DNA of 36,751 nt, from assembly GCF_001908105.1 (NCBI RefSeq), contig NZ_MKGQ01000008.1:112562-149312 (forward strand). The letters run 5' to 3'. Source of the stretch: Xenorhabdus eapokensis (GTDB lineage Bacteria; Pseudomonadota; Gammaproteobacteria; Enterobacterales; Enterobacteriaceae). Numbering within the stretch: position 1 is the stretch's first letter; each line of letters opens with the position of its first letter. The notes beneath the pieces are model-generated. The model did not search any database. It saw only the letters and a list, made by a program, of their open reading frames with translations, and was not told where the DNA came from. Positions 26,920-36,751 of the stretch are shown piece by piece. Both the position numbers and the translations under genes were made by a program.

Positions 26920-27738
26920 ATGAAAAAAAAACGCGCTTTCTTAAAATGGGCCGGTGGAAAATACCCCTTGGTAGATGATATTAAACATCATCTGCCAGAG
27001 GGAGATTGCTTGATTGAGCCATTTGTTGGCGCAGGCTCGGTATTTCTCAATACCGATTATGATTCTTACATTTTGTCAGATATCAATAACGATCTGATCA
27101 ACTTGTATAATGCCGTAAAATCTCGTGCAGATGAATTTATTCATCATGTCCGTCCATTATTTTCATCGGAGTTCAACACTGCCGAAAACTTCTATCGCCT
27201 GAGAGAAGAGTTCAACAAAAGCAAAGATCCCTTTCGCCGCAGTATGCTGTTTCTTTACCTGAACCGCCACTGCTATAACGGACTTTGTCGCTATAACTCA
27301 CGAGGTGAGTTTAACGTGCCTTTTGGGCGCTATAAAAAGCCTTATTTTCCTCAAGATGAGCTTTACTGGTTTGCAGAAAAATCTCAAAAAGCGACTTTTA
27401 TCTGCCAACATTACGAAATAGCATTAAACAATGCCTCAAAGGGCTCGGTGATTTATTGTGATCCCCCGTATGCCCCACTTTCGGCTACGGCTAATTTTAC
27501 AGCCTACCATACAAATAGTTTTAACCTTCTCGATCAGGAAAATCTGGCGCATATCGCCTACCATATCTCGTCTCAAAAAGGTATTCCGGTGCTTATCTCT
27601 AATCATGACACGCCGATGACACGGGAGTGGTATCATCATGCTTCCCTTTACATTGTTAAAGCCCGTCGGACAATAAGTAGAAATATTCTTGCCCGTAGTA
27701 AAGTTGATGAACTTTTGGCGTTATACTGCCAGAAGTGA
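26920..27738 (+). CDS. dam: DNA adenine methyltransferase (GATC)
   Basis: A 272-residue alpha-class N6-adenine methyltransferase (E. coli Dam 278 aa) that methylates GATC for mismatch repair strand choice, replication timing and gene regulation. KWAGGKYPL lies at 9-17, the AdoMet loop EPFVGAGSVFLN at 33-44, and the catalytic DPPYAPLS at 181-188. The target-recognition part RHCYNGLCRYNSRGEFN is kept. It lies 85 bp after damX in the conserved operon. Confidence 0.97.
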   Translation: MKKKRAFLKWAGGKYPLVDDIKHHLPEGDCLIEPFVGAGSVFLNTDYDSYILSDINNDLINLYNAVKSRADEFIHHVRPLFSSEFNTAENFYRLREEFNKSKDPFRRSMLFLYLNRHCYNGLCRYNSRGEFNVPFGRYKKPYFPQDELYWFAEKSQKATFICQHYEIALNNASKGSVIYCDPPYAPLSATANFTAYHTNSFNLLDQENLAHIAYHISSQKGIPVLISNHDTPMTREWYHHASLYIVKARRTISRNILARSKVDELLALYCQK

Positions 27739-27797
27739 TTGAGGTTTCCAGCCCCAGAAATAACAGGGGATAAAACAATGAATTGGAGAAGATAACA

Positions 27798-28472
27798 ATG
27801 AAGAAAGACTTTCTGATTGCCCCATCCATTCTATCCGCAGATTTTGCCCGATTAGGTGAAGATACCGCTAAGGTTTTGGCAGCAGGCGCTGATGTTGTGC
27901 ATTTTGATGTCATGGATAACCATTACGTGCCAAATTTGACGATTGGTCCAATGGTCTGTCAGGCACTGCGCAATTATGGCATTACAGCGCCAATTGATGT
28001 TCACCTGATGGTAAAACCCGTTGATCGTATCATTCCTGATTTTGCTAAGGCTGGGGCAACTTATATCACTTTCCATCCTGAAGCTAGTGAGCATATCGAT
28101 CGCACACTGCAACTTATCAAGGAGCATGGCTGTAAAGCAGGCTTGGTTTTTAATCCGGCAACGCCTCTTAGCTATCTTGATTACGTATTAGATAAGCTGG
28201 ATGTAATTCTGTTGATGTCTGTTAATCCCGGTTTCGGCGGTCAATCTTTCATTCCAGAAACCCTGAAAAAAATGGGTCAGGTACGCAAAATCATTGATGA
28301 CAGTGGATACGATATCCGTCTCGAAGTTGATGGCGGCATCAAACCCAGCAATATTGCAAAGGCGGCTCAGGCTGGCGCAGATATGTTCGTTGCTGGCTCT
28401 GCTATTTTCAGCCAGCCAGATTATAAAGCGGTTATTGATGAGATGCGCCGCGAATTATCGAAGGTCGCATAA
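27798..28472 (+). CDS. rpe: Ribulose-phosphate 3-epimerase
   Basis: A 224-residue TIM-barrel enzyme (E. coli 225 aa) interconverting ribulose-5-P and xylulose-5-P in the pentose phosphate pathway. [51 protein letters not shown] and LEVDGGI carry the metal and phosphate site residues. ATG 27798 with GGAG at 27785 matches the family start; the frame is open to TTG 27783. Its stop overlaps the gph start by one base (TAATG). Confidence 0.97.
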   Translation: MKKDFLIAPSILSADFARLGEDTAKVLAAGADVVHFDVMDNHYVPNLTIGPMVCQALRNYGITAPIDVHLMVKPVDRIIPDFAKAGATYITFHPEASEHIDRTLQLIKEHGCKAGLVFNPATPLSYLDYVLDKLDVILLMSVNPGFGGQSFIPETLKKMGQVRKIIDDSGYDIRLEVDGGIKPSNIAKAAQAGADMFVAGSAIFSQPDYKAVIDEMRRELSKVA

Positions 28473-29194
28473 TGAAAAACGACGTCGTAAAAGGAATTCG
28501 AGCCATTGCATTTGATTTGGATGGCACCCTGGTAGACAGTGCAAGTGGTTTGGCTGATGCTTTAGATCAGGCTCTGGTTGCCAAAGGCTTACCCGCTGCG
28601 GGCAAAGAGCGCGTTGCTGTCTGGATAGGCAATGGTGCTGATGTTATGGTTGAACGCGCATTAAAGTGGGCTGGTGCAGAACTGTCTGCCGAATTGCATC
28701 GCGAAACACGTACGCTGTTTGATAAATTTTATGAAACTAGCGTAACCACAGGCAGCCAACTGTTTCCCCAGGTAAAAGAGACGTTAGCAGAACTGGTAAA
28801 ACACAATTTGCCAATGGCGATTGTTACGAATAAACCAACTCCTTTTATTGCTCCATTACTGGAATCACTCGGTATCAGTGAATACTTTTCATTGGTACTG
28901 GGCGGTGACGATGTTAAAGAGAAAAAGCCTCATCCCGCCCCACTCTATCTAACAATGGGTATGTTTGGTTTGCATAAAGAAGAATTGCTTTTTGTTGGCG
29001 ATTCCCGTAATGATATTTACGCAGCACAAGCCGCTGGTTGCCCGTGTGTTGGCTTAACCTATGGATATAACTACGGCGAATCGATAGCATCAAGCCATCC
29101 AAATTATGTATTGAACCATTTTTCGGATTTACTCCCAACTATTGGACTATCCACTTTGAAACCATTATCCGGTCTAAAAATACAGGAAGATTAA
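28472..29194 (+). CDS. gph: Phosphoglycolate phosphatase
   Basis: A 240-residue HAD-superfamily phosphatase (E. coli Gph 252 aa) that salvages 2-phosphoglycolate produced in DNA repair. Motif [11 protein letters not shown] has Asp15 and Asp17, motif II IVTNKPT, motif III lysine in KEKKPHP, and motif [14 protein letters not shown]. Translationally coupled to rpe through TAATG. Confidence 0.96.
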   Translation: MKNDVVKGIRAIAFDLDGTLVDSASGLADALDQALVAKGLPAAGKERVAVWIGNGADVMVERALKWAGAELSAELHRETRTLFDKFYETSVTTGSQLFPQVKETLAELVKHNLPMAIVTNKPTPFIAPLLESLGISEYFSLVLGGDDVKEKKPHPAPLYLTMGMFGLHKEELLFVGDSRNDIYAAQAAGCPCVGLTYGYNYGESIASSHPNYVLNHFSDLLPTIGLSTLKPLSGLKIQED

Positions 29195-29198
29195 TAAA

Positions 29199-30233
29199 AT
29201 GAATGAACCCACTGCAATGAAACCAAACTCCCAAAAACCTATTGTATTCAGCGGCGCACAACCCTCCGGTGAATTGACCATCGGTAACTATATGGGGGCG
29301 TTACGTCAGTGGGTTAAAATGCAAGATGAATATGATTGCATTTATTGCATCGTTAACCAGCATGCCATTACTGTGCGTCAAGATCCCAATGAACTGAAAA
29401 AACGCACGTTGGATACGCTGGCACTTTACCTTGCCTGTGGTATTGACCCAAAGAAAAGCACCATCTTCGTTCAGTCACATGTTCCACAACATTCCCAGTT
29501 AAGCTGGGTGCTGAATTGCTACACTTATTTCGGTGAACTTAGCCGCATGACTCAGTTCAAGGATAAATCAGCCCGCCATGCAGAAAATATTAATGCTGGC
29601 TTGTTTGATTATCCGGTTCTCATGGCTGCTGATATTTTGCTTTATCAGGCCAATCAGATCCCTGTAGGCATTGACCAGAAGCAGCACCTTGAATTAACCC
29701 GCGATTTGGCGCTGCGGTTTAACGCTTTATACGGCGATATTTTCACTGTTCCAGAGCCATTTATTCCAACAGGTGGCGCCCGTGTGATGTCATTGCAAGA
29801 TCCGAGCAAGAAAATGTCGAAGTCGGATGATAACCGCAATAACGTCATTGCTCTGCTGGAAGACCCTAAATCCGTCGTCAAGAAAATTAAACGTGCGCTT
29901 ACCGATTCTGATGAACCACCTTGCGTACGTTACGATCAGGAAAATAAACCAGGCGTTTCCAACTTACTGGATATTCTCGCGGGTGTAACAGGTAAAACTA
30001 TTCCTGAATTAGAAGCCGAGTTTGAGGGTAAAATGTACGGCCATTTGAAAGGGGCTGTTGCAGATGCCGTAAGTGAAATGTTGACAGGCTTACAAGAACG
30101 TTTCCACCACTTCCGTAACGATGAAGCCTTGCTTAACCAAATCATGGCAGAAGGTGCGGCCAAGGCTCAGGCTCGTGCTCAGGCAACCTTGGATAAAGTC
30201 TATGAAGTGGTAGGTTTGATCGCTCACCCGTAA
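29199..30233 (+). CDS. trpS: Tryptophanyl-tRNA synthetase
   Basis: A 344-residue class I synthetase (E. coli 334 aa). The HIGH-equivalent lies in [19 protein letters not shown] and the KMSKS motif in [12 protein letters not shown]. The N-terminus is about 10 residues longer than in E. coli; ATG 29199 is chosen because AGGAAGAT lies just upstream, and ATG 29217 is an alternative. It starts 4 bases after the gph stop and ends the operon. Confidence 0.97.
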   Translation: MNEPTAMKPNSQKPIVFSGAQPSGELTIGNYMGALRQWVKMQDEYDCIYCIVNQHAITVRQDPNELKKRTLDTLALYLACGIDPKKSTIFVQSHVPQHSQLSWVLNCYTYFGELSRMTQFKDKSARHAENINAGLFDYPVLMAADILLYQANQIPVGIDQKQHLELTRDLALRFNALYGDIFTVPEPFIPTGGARVMSLQDPSKKMSKSDDNRNNVIALLEDPKSVVKKIKRALTDSDEPPCVRYDQENKPGVSNLLDILAGVTGKTIPELEAEFEGKMYGHLKGAVADAVSEMLTGLQERFHHFRNDEALLNQIMAEGAAKAQARAQATLDKVYEVVGLIAHP

Positions 30234-30251
30234 CAGCCGTTCTTATGTGAA

Positions 30252-30280
30252 TGCCAAAGGGTATATTTCCCCCTTTGGCA
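30252..30280. terminator. Hairpin after trpS
   Basis: A perfect 10-bp stem TGCCAAAGGG (30252-30261) / CCCTTTGGCA (30271-30280) with a nine-base loop lies between convergent trpS and yiiM. The T run is missing, so the assignment rests on the stem and position. Confidence 0.6.
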
Positions 30281-30291
30281 TAGAAATTCCG

Positions 30292-30963
30292 TTACTTACC
30301 GAATAAACGACGATTAAAATCCTCAATTCTTCCATGCAATATACGTTTTTGCATCGTCAGATTCCAACTGGCAGATAATCCAGCAGTGCCCATTAAGCGA
30401 CGATACAACTCTTCATCGTATGGATTATGAAAAGCAATGGAAATGGCTTCCTTAACAGAAACATCGCTATTGCGGCTTAACAGTTTTATCGGTTCACCAG
30501 CACTAACTAAGCCAGGAGAGATAACACGATATAACCAACCACAACGCCCATTATTTTGCATCATTACAGCAAACTCACTGATGTTTGTAATAAAATTGAG
30601 TTTATAGCATGGAGAGCGTGGTTGAGTGACCTGAATCAGAGCTTCATCCCATTGGAAAATATCACCAATATAAACATTATCTTCTGTCATTCCTTCTGTA
30701 GATAGATTCTCACCAAATAAGGGAGAGACTAATAATTCCATCAAGTCAGGAAATTGCCTTTTCCAAAATAGGTAATGCTCTCTTGGATAATGACAAAGCG
30801 CCCGATCAACTCCACCATGAAAACGAGTTTCCGCTTGTTCATCGCCTTCTAGCCCAAGAGAAGTTAGCTGTAAACGACCATTCACCACCAGTTTATTGAT
30901 CGCACTGAAACCCAATGTTTCTGACGATGATATTTTGCCTCTATATATTTGTGGATAATACAT
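30292..30963 (-). CDS. yiiM: MOSC-domain protein YiiM (6-hydroxylaminopurine resistance)
   Basis: A 223-residue MOSC-fold molybdenum cofactor protein matching E. coli YiiM (224 aa): LGLEGDEQAETRFHGGVDRALCHYP, FGENLSTEGMTEDNVYIGD, the cofactor cysteine in QPRSPCYKL, GWLYRVI.PG and the C-terminal IEDFNRRLFGK. YiiM reduces N-hydroxylated bases such as 6-hydroxylaminopurine in E. coli. It lies beside sodA, close to the E. coli arrangement. The gap to sodA holds the sodA terminator, so it is likely transcribed separately. Confidence 0.93.
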   Translation of the reverse strand: MYYPQIYRGKISSSETLGFSAINKLVVNGRLQLTSLGLEGDEQAETRFHGGVDRALCHYPREHYLFWKRQFPDLMELLVSPLFGENLSTEGMTEDNVYIGDIFQWDEALIQVTQPRSPCYKLNFITNISEFAVMMQNNGRCGWLYRVISPGLVSAGEPIKLLSRNSDVSVKEAISIAFHNPYDEELYRRLMGTAGLSASWNLTMQKRILHGRIEDFNRRLFGK

Positions 30964-31040
30964 GTTTATTCCCTCTCAATAAGCTAGTGAAGATGAATAA
31001 GTATTATCCTGGCATAATAGCCAAGATTGCAGGCAATAAA

Positions 31041-31068
31041 AATGCTGGTCATTGCTATGACCAGCATT
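31041..31068 (-). terminator. Rho-independent terminator of sodA
   Basis: A perfect 12-bp stem AATGCTGGTCAT (31041-31052) / ATGACCAGCATT (31057-31068) with loop TGCT. The run AATAAAAA at 31036-31042 becomes a T-rich tail on the minus strand, right after the sodA stop. Confidence 0.85.
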
Positions 31069-31089
31069 CTTGTAAAAATAATGGATGGA

Positions 31090-31716
31090 TTATTTCATTT
31101 TTTCTTCGTAGCGTTTTGCCGCTTCATCCCAGTTTACTACATGCCAAAATGCTTTAATGTAATCAGGGCGGCGATTCTGATATTTCAGGTAATAAGCATG
31201 CTCCCATACATCCAGACCAACAATCGGGTAGCCAGAAGCACCAGCTATCTCTTCACCCATTAGTGGGCTATCCTGATTAGCTGTTGAAACAACAGCAAGT
31301 TTGCCATCTTCTTTCAGTACCAACCATGCCCAGCCAGAGCCAAAACGAGTTGCTGCCGCTTGTTCAAATTTTTCTTTGAAGCTGTCGATACTGCCAAAAT
31401 CGCGTTCAATTGCGCTTTTCAAGGCACCATCCAATACTGTACCTAATTTTAAGCCTTTCCAAAACAGACTGTGGTTTGAGTGACCACCCGCATTGTTGCG
31501 AATAAAATTGCGTTTATCGGCTGGAATTTTATCAAGCTGCTGGACAAGATCATCAATATCAAGTTTGCTTAATTCTGGAAAGGCTTCCAGAGCAGTATTC
31601 GTGTTAGTGACATACGTCTGATGGTGTTTAGTATGGTGAATTTCCATCGTTTGTTTATCGAAATGAGGCTCTAGCGCATCATAGGAGTAAGGTAGAGAAG
31701 GCAATGAATGGCTCAT
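31090..31716 (-). CDS. sodA: Manganese superoxide dismutase
   Basis: A 208-residue cytosolic enzyme that removes superoxide (E. coli 206 aa). Metal ligands are His27, His82, Asp169 and His173, the last two inside [25 protein letters not shown] (73-86) and FGSGWAWLV are as in Mn-type enzymes. It is preceded by a Fur box 80-100 bases upstream of the start, matching the known Fur repression of sodA. Confidence 0.97.
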   Translation of the reverse strand: MSHSLPSLPYSYDALEPHFDKQTMEIHHTKHHQTYVTNTNTALEAFPELSKLDIDDLVQQLDKIPADKRNFIRNNAGGHSNHSLFWKGLKLGTVLDGALKSAIERDFGSIDSFKEKFEQAAATRFGSGWAWLVLKEDGKLAVVSTANQDSPLMGEEIAGASGYPIVGLDVWEHAYYLKYQNRRPDYIKAFWHVVNWDEAAKRYEEKMK

Positions 31717-32096
31717 ATCATATCTCCAGTTGTTTAGAATTTAGAATATATAAAGCTCACACCTTGTGAACAGTATGATTATTATAGTGAATTGAACAAT
31801 AATGAAAATGATTATCAATTCCATATTATTACTATGGTTTCCTCTATACGTTCATGTTTCATGTCTCTACCTAGATAAAAATACCAATAAAAAACCGAAA
31901 TAACAGCATATAAAACCAATAAAGATAATAAACTCATTACTTAGTCTTGCTTAAATCTACAGCATTAAATGATCATTCCATAAAATTCACGCTCTTTATT
32001 GCGTGATCTTCCGCGCAAAAAAGAAACAAAAATGCTTTTTACACTTTAGTTAACCTTGTTTTGACATAGTATTAACAATTGCAAGGAGATAAAAAT
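31717..32096. other. Intergenic region between divergent sodA and acs
   Basis: About 380 bases, AT-rich, with the sodA Fur box at 31798-31816. Both promoters must lie here. TTGACA at 32061-32066 resembles a -35 element, but no well-placed -10 lies before the acs ribosome site (AAGGAGA at 32083-32089). No convincing CRP dimer site was found by eye. Confidence 0.5.
31798..31816 (-). promoter_or_regulatory. Fur box upstream of sodA
   Basis: AATAATGAAAATGATTATC matches 16 of 19 positions of the Fur consensus GATAATGATAATCATTATC. It lies upstream of sodA, which is Fur-repressed in E. coli. Confidence 0.75.
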
Positions 32097-34052
32097 ATGA
32101 CTCAAATAATCAAGCATCTTATTCCTGCTGATATTGCAGATACGGCCCTGATAAGCAAGCAACAGTACCTACAAGACTATCAAAGGTCAGTTCAAGACCC
32201 AGAAGGCTTCTGGGGGGAAAAAGGTAAAGTTGTTGACTGGATTAGGCCCTACACCAAGGTCAAAAATACTTCTTTCGATCCTGGGCATATCAGCATCCGC
32301 TGGTTTGAAGATGGCACCCTGAACTTAAGTGCCAACTGTCTTGATCGCCATTTGCAAGAGCGTGGTGATCAAACTGCCATTATATGGGAAGGAGATAATC
32401 CCGCAGAGTCCCGCCATGTCACGTATCGAGAATTACATCATGACGTCTGCCAATTTGCCAATGTGTTGAAAAAACAGGGGATCAAAAAAGGCGATGTTGT
32501 TGCTATCTATATGCCAATGGTGCCAGAAGCCGCCGTTGCAATGTTAGCCTGTGCCCGTATCGGCGCGATCCATTCCGTAATTTTTGGTGGTTTCTCTCCT
32601 GATGCCATCGCTGGCCGAGTTATCGATTCCAACGCTAAACTCGTGATTACCGCAGATGAAGGCTTGCGAGCGGGTCGCACAATCCCATTGAAAAAAAATG
32701 TTGATGAGGCTCTGAACAATTCTGATGTTACTAGTGTGACTAATGTGGTTGTTTTCAGACGTACCGGAAATATTAAAAACTGGAATAACGGTCGTGACTT
32801 ATGGTGGCATGAGCTGACCGAGAGTGTTAGTGCTGAATGTCCCGCTGAAGAGATAGGTGCCGAAGATCCATTATTCATTCTTTATACCTCAGGCTCTACA
32901 GGTAAACCTAAAGGTGTCCTGCATACGACAGGCGGTTATTTAGTCTACGCATCTTTAACGTTTAAGTACACGTTTGACTATCGCCCTGAGGAAATTTACT
33001 GGTGTACAGCCGACATAGGCTGGGTAACAGGACATAGCTATCTGCTATATGGGCCTCTGTCTTGCGGTGCCACAACTTTAATGTTTGAAGGTGTTCCCAA
33101 CTATCCTGAAGTTAACCGTCTCTGTCAGGTTGTTGATAAGCATAAAGTTAATATTCTTTATACTGCGCCAACTGCCATCAGGGCATTAATGGCCGAAGGT
33201 GATAAAGCCATAGAAGGTACTAAGCGTACGTCATTGCGCATTATGGGCTCTGTGGGTGAACCCATTAATCCAGAAGCATGGGAATGGTACTATAAAAAAA
33301 TAGGCAACAGTCAATGCCCTATTGTAGATACATGGTGGCAAACCGAAACGGGCGGATTCATGATCACACCGCTACCAGGAGCTACCGATCTCAAGGCAGG
33401 CTCAGCTACTCTGCCATTTTTTGGTGTTAATCCAGCATTGGTTGATAATTCCGGTGAAATTTTAGAGGGTGTGAGTGAAGGCAACCTTGTTATCACGGAT
33501 TCCTGGCCAGCGCAGGCACGAACTTTATATGGTGATCATGAGCGTTTTGAACAAACCTATTTTTCCACTTTCAAGGGAATGTATTTCAGTGGTGATGGAG
33601 CTCGACGTGATGAAGATGGCTATTACTGGATCACCGGTCGGGTTGATGATGTTCTGAATATTTCAGGCCATCGTTTGGGAACCGCAGAAATTGAATCAGC
33701 TCTGGTTGCATACCCAAAAATCGCTGAAGCCGCCGTTGTTGGCATCCCTCATCATATCAAAGGACAAGCTATTTACGCCTACGTCACGCTAGTTCATGGT
33801 GAAGAGCCTTCCCCTGAACTGTATACCGCGGTCAGAGATTGGGTTCGTAAAGAAATCGGTCCAATTGCAACACCCGATATCCTTCATTGGACAGATTCTC
33901 TGCCCAAAACGCGTTCCGGAAAGATTATGCGACGTATTTTGCGCAAGATTGCTTCTGGTGATACCAGCAACTTAGGAGATACCTCCACGCTGGCCGATCC
34001 GGGAGTTGTTGAAAAACTGCTAGAAGAAAAACAATCCATCAACATGTCGTAA
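32097..34052 (+). CDS. acs: Acetyl-CoA synthetase (AMP-forming)
   Basis: A 651-residue enzyme (E. coli 652 aa) converting acetate, ATP and CoA to acetyl-CoA through acetyl-AMP. The P-loop [11 protein letters not shown] lies at 263-273, then WWQTETGGF, the hinge [23 protein letters not shown], and the C-terminal catalytic [11 protein letters not shown] in which Lys609 is the residue inactivated by acetylation in the family. The ATG at 32097 follows AAGGAGA; the frame opens at TTG 32079. It heads the acs-yjcH-actP operon. Confidence 0.98.
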   Translation: MTQIIKHLIPADIADTALISKQQYLQDYQRSVQDPEGFWGEKGKVVDWIRPYTKVKNTSFDPGHISIRWFEDGTLNLSANCLDRHLQERGDQTAIIWEGDNPAESRHVTYRELHHDVCQFANVLKKQGIKKGDVVAIYMPMVPEAAVAMLACARIGAIHSVIFGGFSPDAIAGRVIDSNAKLVITADEGLRAGRTIPLKKNVDEALNNSDVTSVTNVVVFRRTGNIKNWNNGRDLWWHELTESVSAECPAEEIGAEDPLFILYTSGSTGKPKGVLHTTGGYLVYASLTFKYTFDYRPEEIYWCTADIGWVTGHSYLLYGPLSCGATTLMFEGVPNYPEVNRLCQVVDKHKVNILYTAPTAIRALMAEGDKAIEGTKRTSLRIMGSVGEPINPEAWEWYYKKIGNSQCPIVDTWWQTETGGFMITPLPGATDLKAGSATLPFFGVNPALVDNSGEILEGVSEGNLVITDSWPAQARTLYGDHERFEQTYFSTFKGMYFSGDGARRDEDGYYWITGRVDDVLNISGHRLGTAEIESALVAYPKIAEAAVVGIPHHIKGQAIYAYVTLVHGEEPSPELYTAVRDWVRKEIGPIATPDILHWTDSLPKTRSGKIMRRILRKIASGDTSNLGDTSTLADPGVVEKLLEEKQSINMS

Positions 34053-34061
34053 TACATATGC

Positions 34062-34078
34062 GCCGCCCGCAAGGCGGC
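34062..34078 (+). other. GC-rich hairpin after acs
   Basis: GCCGCC (34062-34067) pairs with GGCGGC (34073-34078) around a five-base loop, 10 bases after the acs stop. No T run follows, so it may be an mRNA-stabilising or processing element within the operon and not a terminator. Confidence 0.5.
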
Positions 34079-34220
34079 TTGAATAACGTATCACCAAAAG
34101 TATGAAGCCGTACAGGAACGTGACTAATCATCAAAAATTCCTTTGATAAGGCTATCAATATCTGGCATTTCATAAGATGGCTTAAGGTGTAACGTTTAAA
34201 ATCAGCAAGGAGATACTCCA

Positions 34221-34532
34221 ATGAGTGACGACATTTATCAAGAGATTGAAAATAATCCACGCTTTAAGGAGTTAGTTAAGAAGCGAGGGCGTTTTGCCTG
34301 GCTGTTATCCATCATTATGTTAGTGCTTTATGTGGGTTTTATTTTCCTTATTGCTTTTGCTCCTGAATGGCTTGGAACCCAACTTAATGAAAATACCAGT
34401 ATGACGTGGGGAATTCCTGTAGGAATTGGGATCATCTTCATATCTTTTATACTGACCGGCATTTATGTGGTCAGGGCTAATGGTGAGTTTGATCGTCTGA
34501 CGTCAATTATTCTCAGCGAGGTGAGCAAATGA
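34221..34532 (+). CDS. yjcH: DUF485-family inner-membrane protein YjcH
   Basis: A 103-residue DUF485 protein with two membrane helices (about 26-46 and 62-84) and a soluble C-terminal tail. It is found with ActP in acetate operons, and a supporting role in acetate transport is assumed. AAGGAGA lies before ATG 34221. Its last four bases overlap the actP start (ATGA). Confidence 0.94.
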   Translation: MSDDIYQEIENNPRFKELVKKRGRFAWLLSIIMLVLYVGFIFLIAFAPEWLGTQLNENTSMTWGIPVGIGIIFISFILTGIYVVRANGEFDRLTSIILSEVSK

Positions 34533-36178
34533 AAAAAATCGTATTATTATTTTTCTCCCTCTTGCCCATCCTAGCCCAAGCAGATGCCATTTCAGGTAAT
34601 GTAGAAAAACAACCTTTGAATATTCAGGCAATTATCATGTTCCTGTTATTCGTCGGGTTAACCCTTGGTATTACTTATTGGGCTTCAAAGCGGACTATTT
34701 CACGCTCAGATTACTATACTGCTGGCGGGCGTATTACTGGTTTTCAGAATGGTATGGCGATAGCAGGTGACTATATGTCAGCCGCCTCATTTCTGGGAAT
34801 TTCAGCGTTAGTTTATACCTCTGGTTATGATGGGCTGATCTATTCCATTGGCTTTCTCGTTGGCTGGCCAATTATTCTATTCCTCATTGCCGAAAGATTA
34901 AGAAATTTGGGGCGTTATACCTTTGCTGATGTCGCTTCTTATCGGCTGAAACAACGACCTATCCGTACCTTATCCGCAATGGGTTCGTTAGTTGTTGTTG
35001 CGTTATATCTAATAGCTCAGATGGTCGGAGCTGGAAAACTGATCGAATTGCTATTCGGATTGAATTATTACGTCGCTGTTGTCTTGGTCGGTATTTTGAT
35101 GGTGCTTTATGTATTGTTTGGCGGAATGCTGGCGACAACATGGGTTCAGATTATTAAAGCAGTTTTGTTGCTGGCAGGAGCAACATTCATGGCGCTAATG
35201 GTCATGAAAACGGTTAATTTCAATTTTCATACCCTGTTTAAAGAGGCCATTGCAGTACATTCTCTTGGGCCTGCCATTATGAGCCCTGGAGGATTGGTCT
35301 CTGATCCTATCTCTGCCCTCTCTCTAGGATTGGCATTGATGTTTGGTACGGCAGGATTACCCCATATTATTATGCGGTTTTTTACCGTCAGTGATGCTAA
35401 AGAAGCCCGTAAAAGTGTTTTCTATGCAACCGGCTTTATCGGCTATTTTTATATCCTGACGTTTATTATCGGATTTGGTGCAATTCTACTAGTCAGCGCC
35501 AATCCTTCATTCAAAGATGCCACTGGTGCATTAATTGGTGGTACAAATATGGCTGCTGTCCATCTGGCAAATGCCGTTGGCGGTGATTTTTTCCTTGGTT
35601 TTATCTCTGCTGTTGCTTTTGCCACTATTTTAGCTGTAGTAGCAGGGTTAACATTGGCAGGCGCTTCCGCAGTATCTCATGACCTCTATGCCAATGTGAT
35701 TAAACGGGGACAAGCTAATGAGCGAGATGAGCTAAAAGTTTCAAAAATTACTGTCGTTATTCTGGGGTTAGTTGCTATTGGCTTGGGTATTTTGTTCGAA
35801 AAACAAAACATTGCTTTTATGGTTGGTTTAGCTTTTTCCATTGCCGCAAGTTGTAATTTCCCTATCATTTTATTGTCAATGTACTGGAGCAAGCTGACTA
35901 CACGCGGAGCATTAGTTGGTGGATGGTTGGGATTACTGACAGCAGTTGTATTAATGATCCTGGGCCCTACGATCTGGGTTAGTATTCTTGGTCATGATAA
36001 ACCTATTTATCCTTATGAATATCCTGCTTTATTTTCCATGTTTATAGCATTTATCGGGACTTGGTTATCTTCAATTACCGACACTTCCGCACAAGGAATG
36101 CAGGCAAGAGAAATGTTCCGCAACCAGTTTATTCGTTCTCAAACGGGTATTGGTATCGAACAAGGGAAAGCACATTAA
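34529..36178 (+). CDS. actP: Acetate/cation symporter ActP
   Basis: A 549-residue sodium:solute symporter (SSS family) taking up acetate and glycolate (E. coli 549 aa). It has a cleavable-looking N-terminal signal (1-20, ending ILAQADA), then about 13 membrane helices. Family motifs are visible: [31 protein letters not shown] early and [25 protein letters not shown] mid-protein. It is translationally coupled to yjcH. Confidence 0.96.
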   Translation: MKKIVLLFFSLLPILAQADAISGNVEKQPLNIQAIIMFLLFVGLTLGITYWASKRTISRSDYYTAGGRITGFQNGMAIAGDYMSAASFLGISALVYTSGYDGLIYSIGFLVGWPIILFLIAERLRNLGRYTFADVASYRLKQRPIRTLSAMGSLVVVALYLIAQMVGAGKLIELLFGLNYYVAVVLVGILMVLYVLFGGMLATTWVQIIKAVLLLAGATFMALMVMKTVNFNFHTLFKEAIAVHSLGPAIMSPGGLVSDPISALSLGLALMFGTAGLPHIIMRFFTVSDAKEARKSVFYATGFIGYFYILTFIIGFGAILLVSANPSFKDATGALIGGTNMAAVHLANAVGGDFFLGFISAVAFATILAVVAGLTLAGASAVSHDLYANVIKRGQANERDELKVSKITVVILGLVAIGLGILFEKQNIAFMVGLAFSIAASCNFPIILLSMYWSKLTTRGALVGGWLGLLTAVVLMILGPTIWVSILGHDKPIYPYEYPALFSMFIAFIGTWLSSITDTSAQGMQAREMFRNQFIRSQTGIGIEQGKAH

Positions 36179-36205
36179 ATTTTGGTTAATTAACCCGAAT
36201 TCTGC

Positions 36206-36514
36206 TTAAGCCATCATTGGAACAGCGTCTTCTGAATAGAAAACTTCCAGTGATGGTTTTTTCAATTTAAGGCAGTAAGCGATCAGTCCACCTAAAACGG
36301 TCAACATAAATCCTCTTATACTTCGGTGGCGAGAATGCTCTATCTGAGAAATTAATTTTAATTGTCCATTAATCGTTTCAATGATAAAACGCTTTTTTAA
36401 CATTATCTTATCCCACTCAGCTTGCATACAGGCTTTCATGTTACGCCGTTTTTTCGTGATGAAAGTGACACCGCTTTTGGCTAAATCGTCCGCCAATTCC
36501 TGACTCAGATATAG
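36206..36514 (-). pseudogene. IS982-family transposase, C-terminal remnant
   Basis: The frame reads as the C-terminal part of an IS982-type DDE transposase: LYLSQELADDL, GVTFITKKRRNMK, then LKKRFIIETINGQLKLISQI with the likely last catalytic Glu, and IEHSRHRS. Coding similarity continues upstream of the nominal TTG start to about 36511-36514 and then meets an in-frame TAG at 36515-36517, where the neighbouring IS630-type element begins. The 5' half is missing from the window. Confidence 0.8.
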
Positions 36515-36751
36515 CTAAATCATATCAATATGACATAATATCTAAACCTAAGATGACAAGGCATAAAATGAGATGGGCTACAGCTTAGATTTTCGAAAAA
36601 GAGTATTGGCATACAAAGACAAGCATTCGTTGACTTTTGAACAAACGAGTGCCCATTTTGAAGTCTCCATGCGCACCTTGTTCCGGTGGTGCAATCAGAT
36701 AGAACCTTGCATGACCCGTAATAAACCCGCCACGAAAATCCCTGATGCAGT
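36512..36751 (+). mobile_element. IS630-family insertion sequence, left part (runs off the window)
   Basis: The left end is placed at the TA of CAGATATAGCTAAATC (about 36510-36513), because IS630 elements insert at TA and the IS982 coding similarity stops there. The transposase gene starts 60 bases inside. The right end is outside the window, so the inverted repeat could not be confirmed. Confidence 0.65.
36573..36751 (+). CDS. IS630-family transposase, N-terminal part (partial)
   Basis: Fifty-nine residues are visible, from MGYSLDFRKRVLAYKDKHSL, then TFEQTSAHFEVSMRTLFRW, the winged/helix-turn-helix DNA-binding head usual in IS630 transposases, to the window edge. The open frame continues past 36751. 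ATG 36573 follows AAAATGAG; there is no strong ribosome site. Confidence 0.85.
   Translation, partial: MGYSLDFRKRVLAYKDKHSLTFEQTSAHFEVSMRTLFRWCNQIEPCMTRNKPATKIPDA

Noticed and set aside
1..36751. CRISPR array or tRNA genes
   Set aside because: No regularly spaced direct repeats of CRISPR size and no cloverleaf-like segments were noticed on either strand.

Overview
The window looks like chromosomal DNA of an enterobacterium of the Morganellaceae, most likely Xenorhabdus or Photorhabdus. This is inferred from moderate GC, near-E. coli gene order in the dam and acs regions, and the insertion-sequence families present; no database was searched. Most of it is conserved core genome. One accessory four-gene operon interrupts it near the left side, and nested insertion sequences lie at the right end.

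Layout. 1-3586: a partial unknown CDS, then uspB, pitA (minus) and a yhiN-type flavoprotein. 3579-4270: a 5'-truncated ATPase remnant and about 400 bp of very AT-rich DNA without genes. 4271-10051: a tight operon with a LuxE-type acyl-protein synthetase, a LuxC acyl-CoA reductase fused to a PaaK/EhpF-like adenylate-forming domain, a second stand-alone EhpF-like ligase, and a GNAT acetyltransferase. There is no luciferase or thioesterase. It looks like a carboxylic acid activation-and-reduction pathway followed by acyl transfer, and it is the best candidate here for an undescribed system. 10100-10253: the iron-stress small RNA RyhB with a Fur box, followed by yhhW (pirin).

11131-17311: pckA, hslO, hslR and igaA on the minus strand, then nudE on the plus strand. 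17726-23492: mrcA (PBP1A) divergent from hofM-hofN-hofO-hofQ, remnant DNA-uptake/type IV pilus assembly genes. hofP is missing as a separate gene; its signal peptide and RDPF motif seem to be fused to a secretin that has lost its N-terminal domain. 23938-30233: the dam superoperon aroK-aroB-damX-dam-rpe-gph-trpS. 30292-31716: yiiM and sodA (minus), sodA having a Fur box upstream. 32097-36178: the acetate operon acs-yjcH-actP. 36206-36751: an IS982-family transposase remnant interrupted by an IS630-family element that runs off the window.

How the genes work together: the core blocks cover phosphate uptake, gluconeogenesis and acetate use, redox and heat stress (hslO, hslR, sodA), envelope homeostasis (igaA, mrcA, damX) and aromatic amino acid synthesis. 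Two Fur boxes (ryhB, sodA) tie part of the window to iron. The LuxE/LuxC/EhpF-like operon stops just upstream of the ryhB promoter with no obvious terminator between them.
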